Assembly: GCA_937894935.1 (NCBI GenBank)
Contig: CALAYC010000033.1
Coordinates: 1-6,746 of the forward strand
Reading direction: 5' to 3'
Source of the DNA: an uncultured Verrucomicrobiota bacterium
Lineage (GTDB): Bacteria > Verrucomicrobiota > Verrucomicrobiia > Limisphaerales > JADLHS01
DNA: 6,746 nucleotides
The translations under genes and the position numbers were made by a program. Positions 6,115 through 6,746 of this stretch are shown here, in pieces. The notes under the pieces were generated by a model that worked only from the letters and a program-made list of their open reading frames with translations, was not told the DNA's origin and made no database searches. The first letter of the stretch is position 1. Each line of letters starts with the position of its first letter.

Positions 6115-6746
6115 CTACGATTCGGAATCCGTTTGCGGAGAACCTGAATTCAGAACCACGGACAACTCGTGTTCCAACGGAAGGTTCGAACAGAATTCCT
6201 CAAACAACGCCGCGCATTCGCGTTCTTTCCAGCCGCGCGCTCGCGCTGCGGCATGAATAAAACCGCGCGTGGTTTGATGCGCATAACCGAGCAAGCCCTG
6301 TCGCAGCGGCAACGAATACAACACCAGTGTCATGCCATAGACCAGCGTATGCCAGCCGTGCGCCTCGCCACTCTCCACCGCCGCAAGATAACGCTGCACC
6401 GGGCGTTCATCGCGGAGCGGACGCAGTCGTTGCAATTGATCACGCCCAAAGCGTTGACTCGCTGCTGCAAATTCGCGTAGGGCAACCTCATTTTTCAGCG
6501 CCTGATCAAAGGCGATCAACTCGCGGATTTCATTTCGGCTGACGTGATTGAAAGCGGTACGAATTGCCGGGAGTTCATGCGGCAAGAGAATGCGTTCGTG
6601 ATAGGCAGCCAGAAAGTCGCGCAACGCGCGTACGTCCGTGATGGGGTGTGCGACGAGCGATTCCGCCAGCGCATGCAACGAAACCAGCCCGTCCGCGGTG
6701 CCGAGTTGCGCCACTAAAGGATGCGCGTCGCCCAGCCACTCGGCGG
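6115..6746 (-). CDS. UreF-like urease accessory protein (5' end beyond right edge)
   Basis: The minus-strand frame stops with TAG at 6115-6117 and is open to the right edge, giving 209 residues without a certain start; a GTG at 6714 lies inside the frame but is probably not the start. The layout fits UreF, an all-helical protein of about 225-230 residues that, with UreD/H and UreG, delivers nickel to apo-urease in the cytoplasm. Near the visible N-terminus, GDAHPLVAQLGTADGL lines up with the UreF hallmark DSxxPxGxFxxSxGLE, keeping the Asp and Gly-Leu but lacking the central Gly-Gly, Phe and Ser. Further matches are ALRDFL, ELPAI, a Leu-Arg-Glu then ASQRFGRDQL segment, and a C-terminal helix with QTTRGFIHAAAR. 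These are resemblances judged by eye. If correct, the gene is last in its operon, since nothing follows on this strand, and other urease genes should lie beyond the right edge. Otherwise it is an unassigned helical protein. Confidence 0.52.
   Translation of the reverse strand, partial: AEWLGDAHPLVAQLGTADGLVSLHALAESLVAHPITDVRALRDFLAAYHERILLPHELPAIRTAFNHVSRNEIRELIAFDQALKNEVALREFAAASQRFGRDQLQRLRPLRDERPVQRYLAAVESGEAHGWHTLVYGMTLVLYSLPLRQGLLGYAHQTTRGFIHAAARARGWKERECAALFEEFCSNLPLEHELSVVLNSGSPQTDSES

Noticed and set aside
1..6746. CRISPR arrays, tRNA or rRNA genes, transposases, integrases or attachment sites
   Set aside because: None was seen: no spaced repeat series, no cloverleaf or rRNA-like stretch, no terminal inverted repeats, and no gene of a mobile-element family.

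Overview
The window is a moderately GC-rich bacterial chromosomal segment. It carries four complete, ordinary-looking genes of recognisable families, one complete secreted protein of unknown function, and two genes cut by the window edges. Most starts lack a clear Shine-Dalgarno sequence. The FmdB-type zinc-ribbon protein has a lengthened second zinc knuckle of a kind I associate with Verrucomicrobiota. Together with the UreF-like and GDSH/GEIDCR proteins this makes a verrucomicrobial (Pedosphaera-like) origin my best guess, but it is inferred from family resemblance and not demonstrated.

Layout. The left edge (1-41, minus) holds what looks like the first codons of an exported protein, divergent from a plus-strand SGNH/GDSL-like protein (160-990). 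A T-rich stretch (about 1031-1058) follows it and separates it from a convergent MsbA-type ABC exporter on the minus strand (stop at 1080, start at 2933 or 3014). A short divergent intergenic region with a 7-bp inverted repeat (3031-3060) then leads to a plus-strand run of three closely spaced genes. These are a RhlE-type DEAD-box RNA helicase (3138-4379), a small FmdB-family zinc-ribbon protein (4414-4734, gap 34 nt) and a secreted protein (4749-6098, gap 14 nt). The secreted protein resembles peptidase-MA/gluzincin proteins but lacks a proper HExxH motif. A convergent minus-strand gene, open at the right edge (6115-6746), looks like a divergent urease accessory protein UreF.

How the genes might work together. 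The helicase, zinc-ribbon and secreted protein are spaced like an operon. The first two could share a role in RNA or ribosome metabolism, but nothing in the sequence ties the exported third protein to them, so the grouping may be only positional. The ABC exporter and the SGNH-like protein could both serve the cell envelope, but they are convergent and separately transcribed. I found no CRISPR array, tRNA, rRNA, insertion sequence or phage gene. No clear new system is visible. The most unusual items are the degenerate peptidase-like protein, the expanded zinc knuckle and the divergent UreF-like protein.
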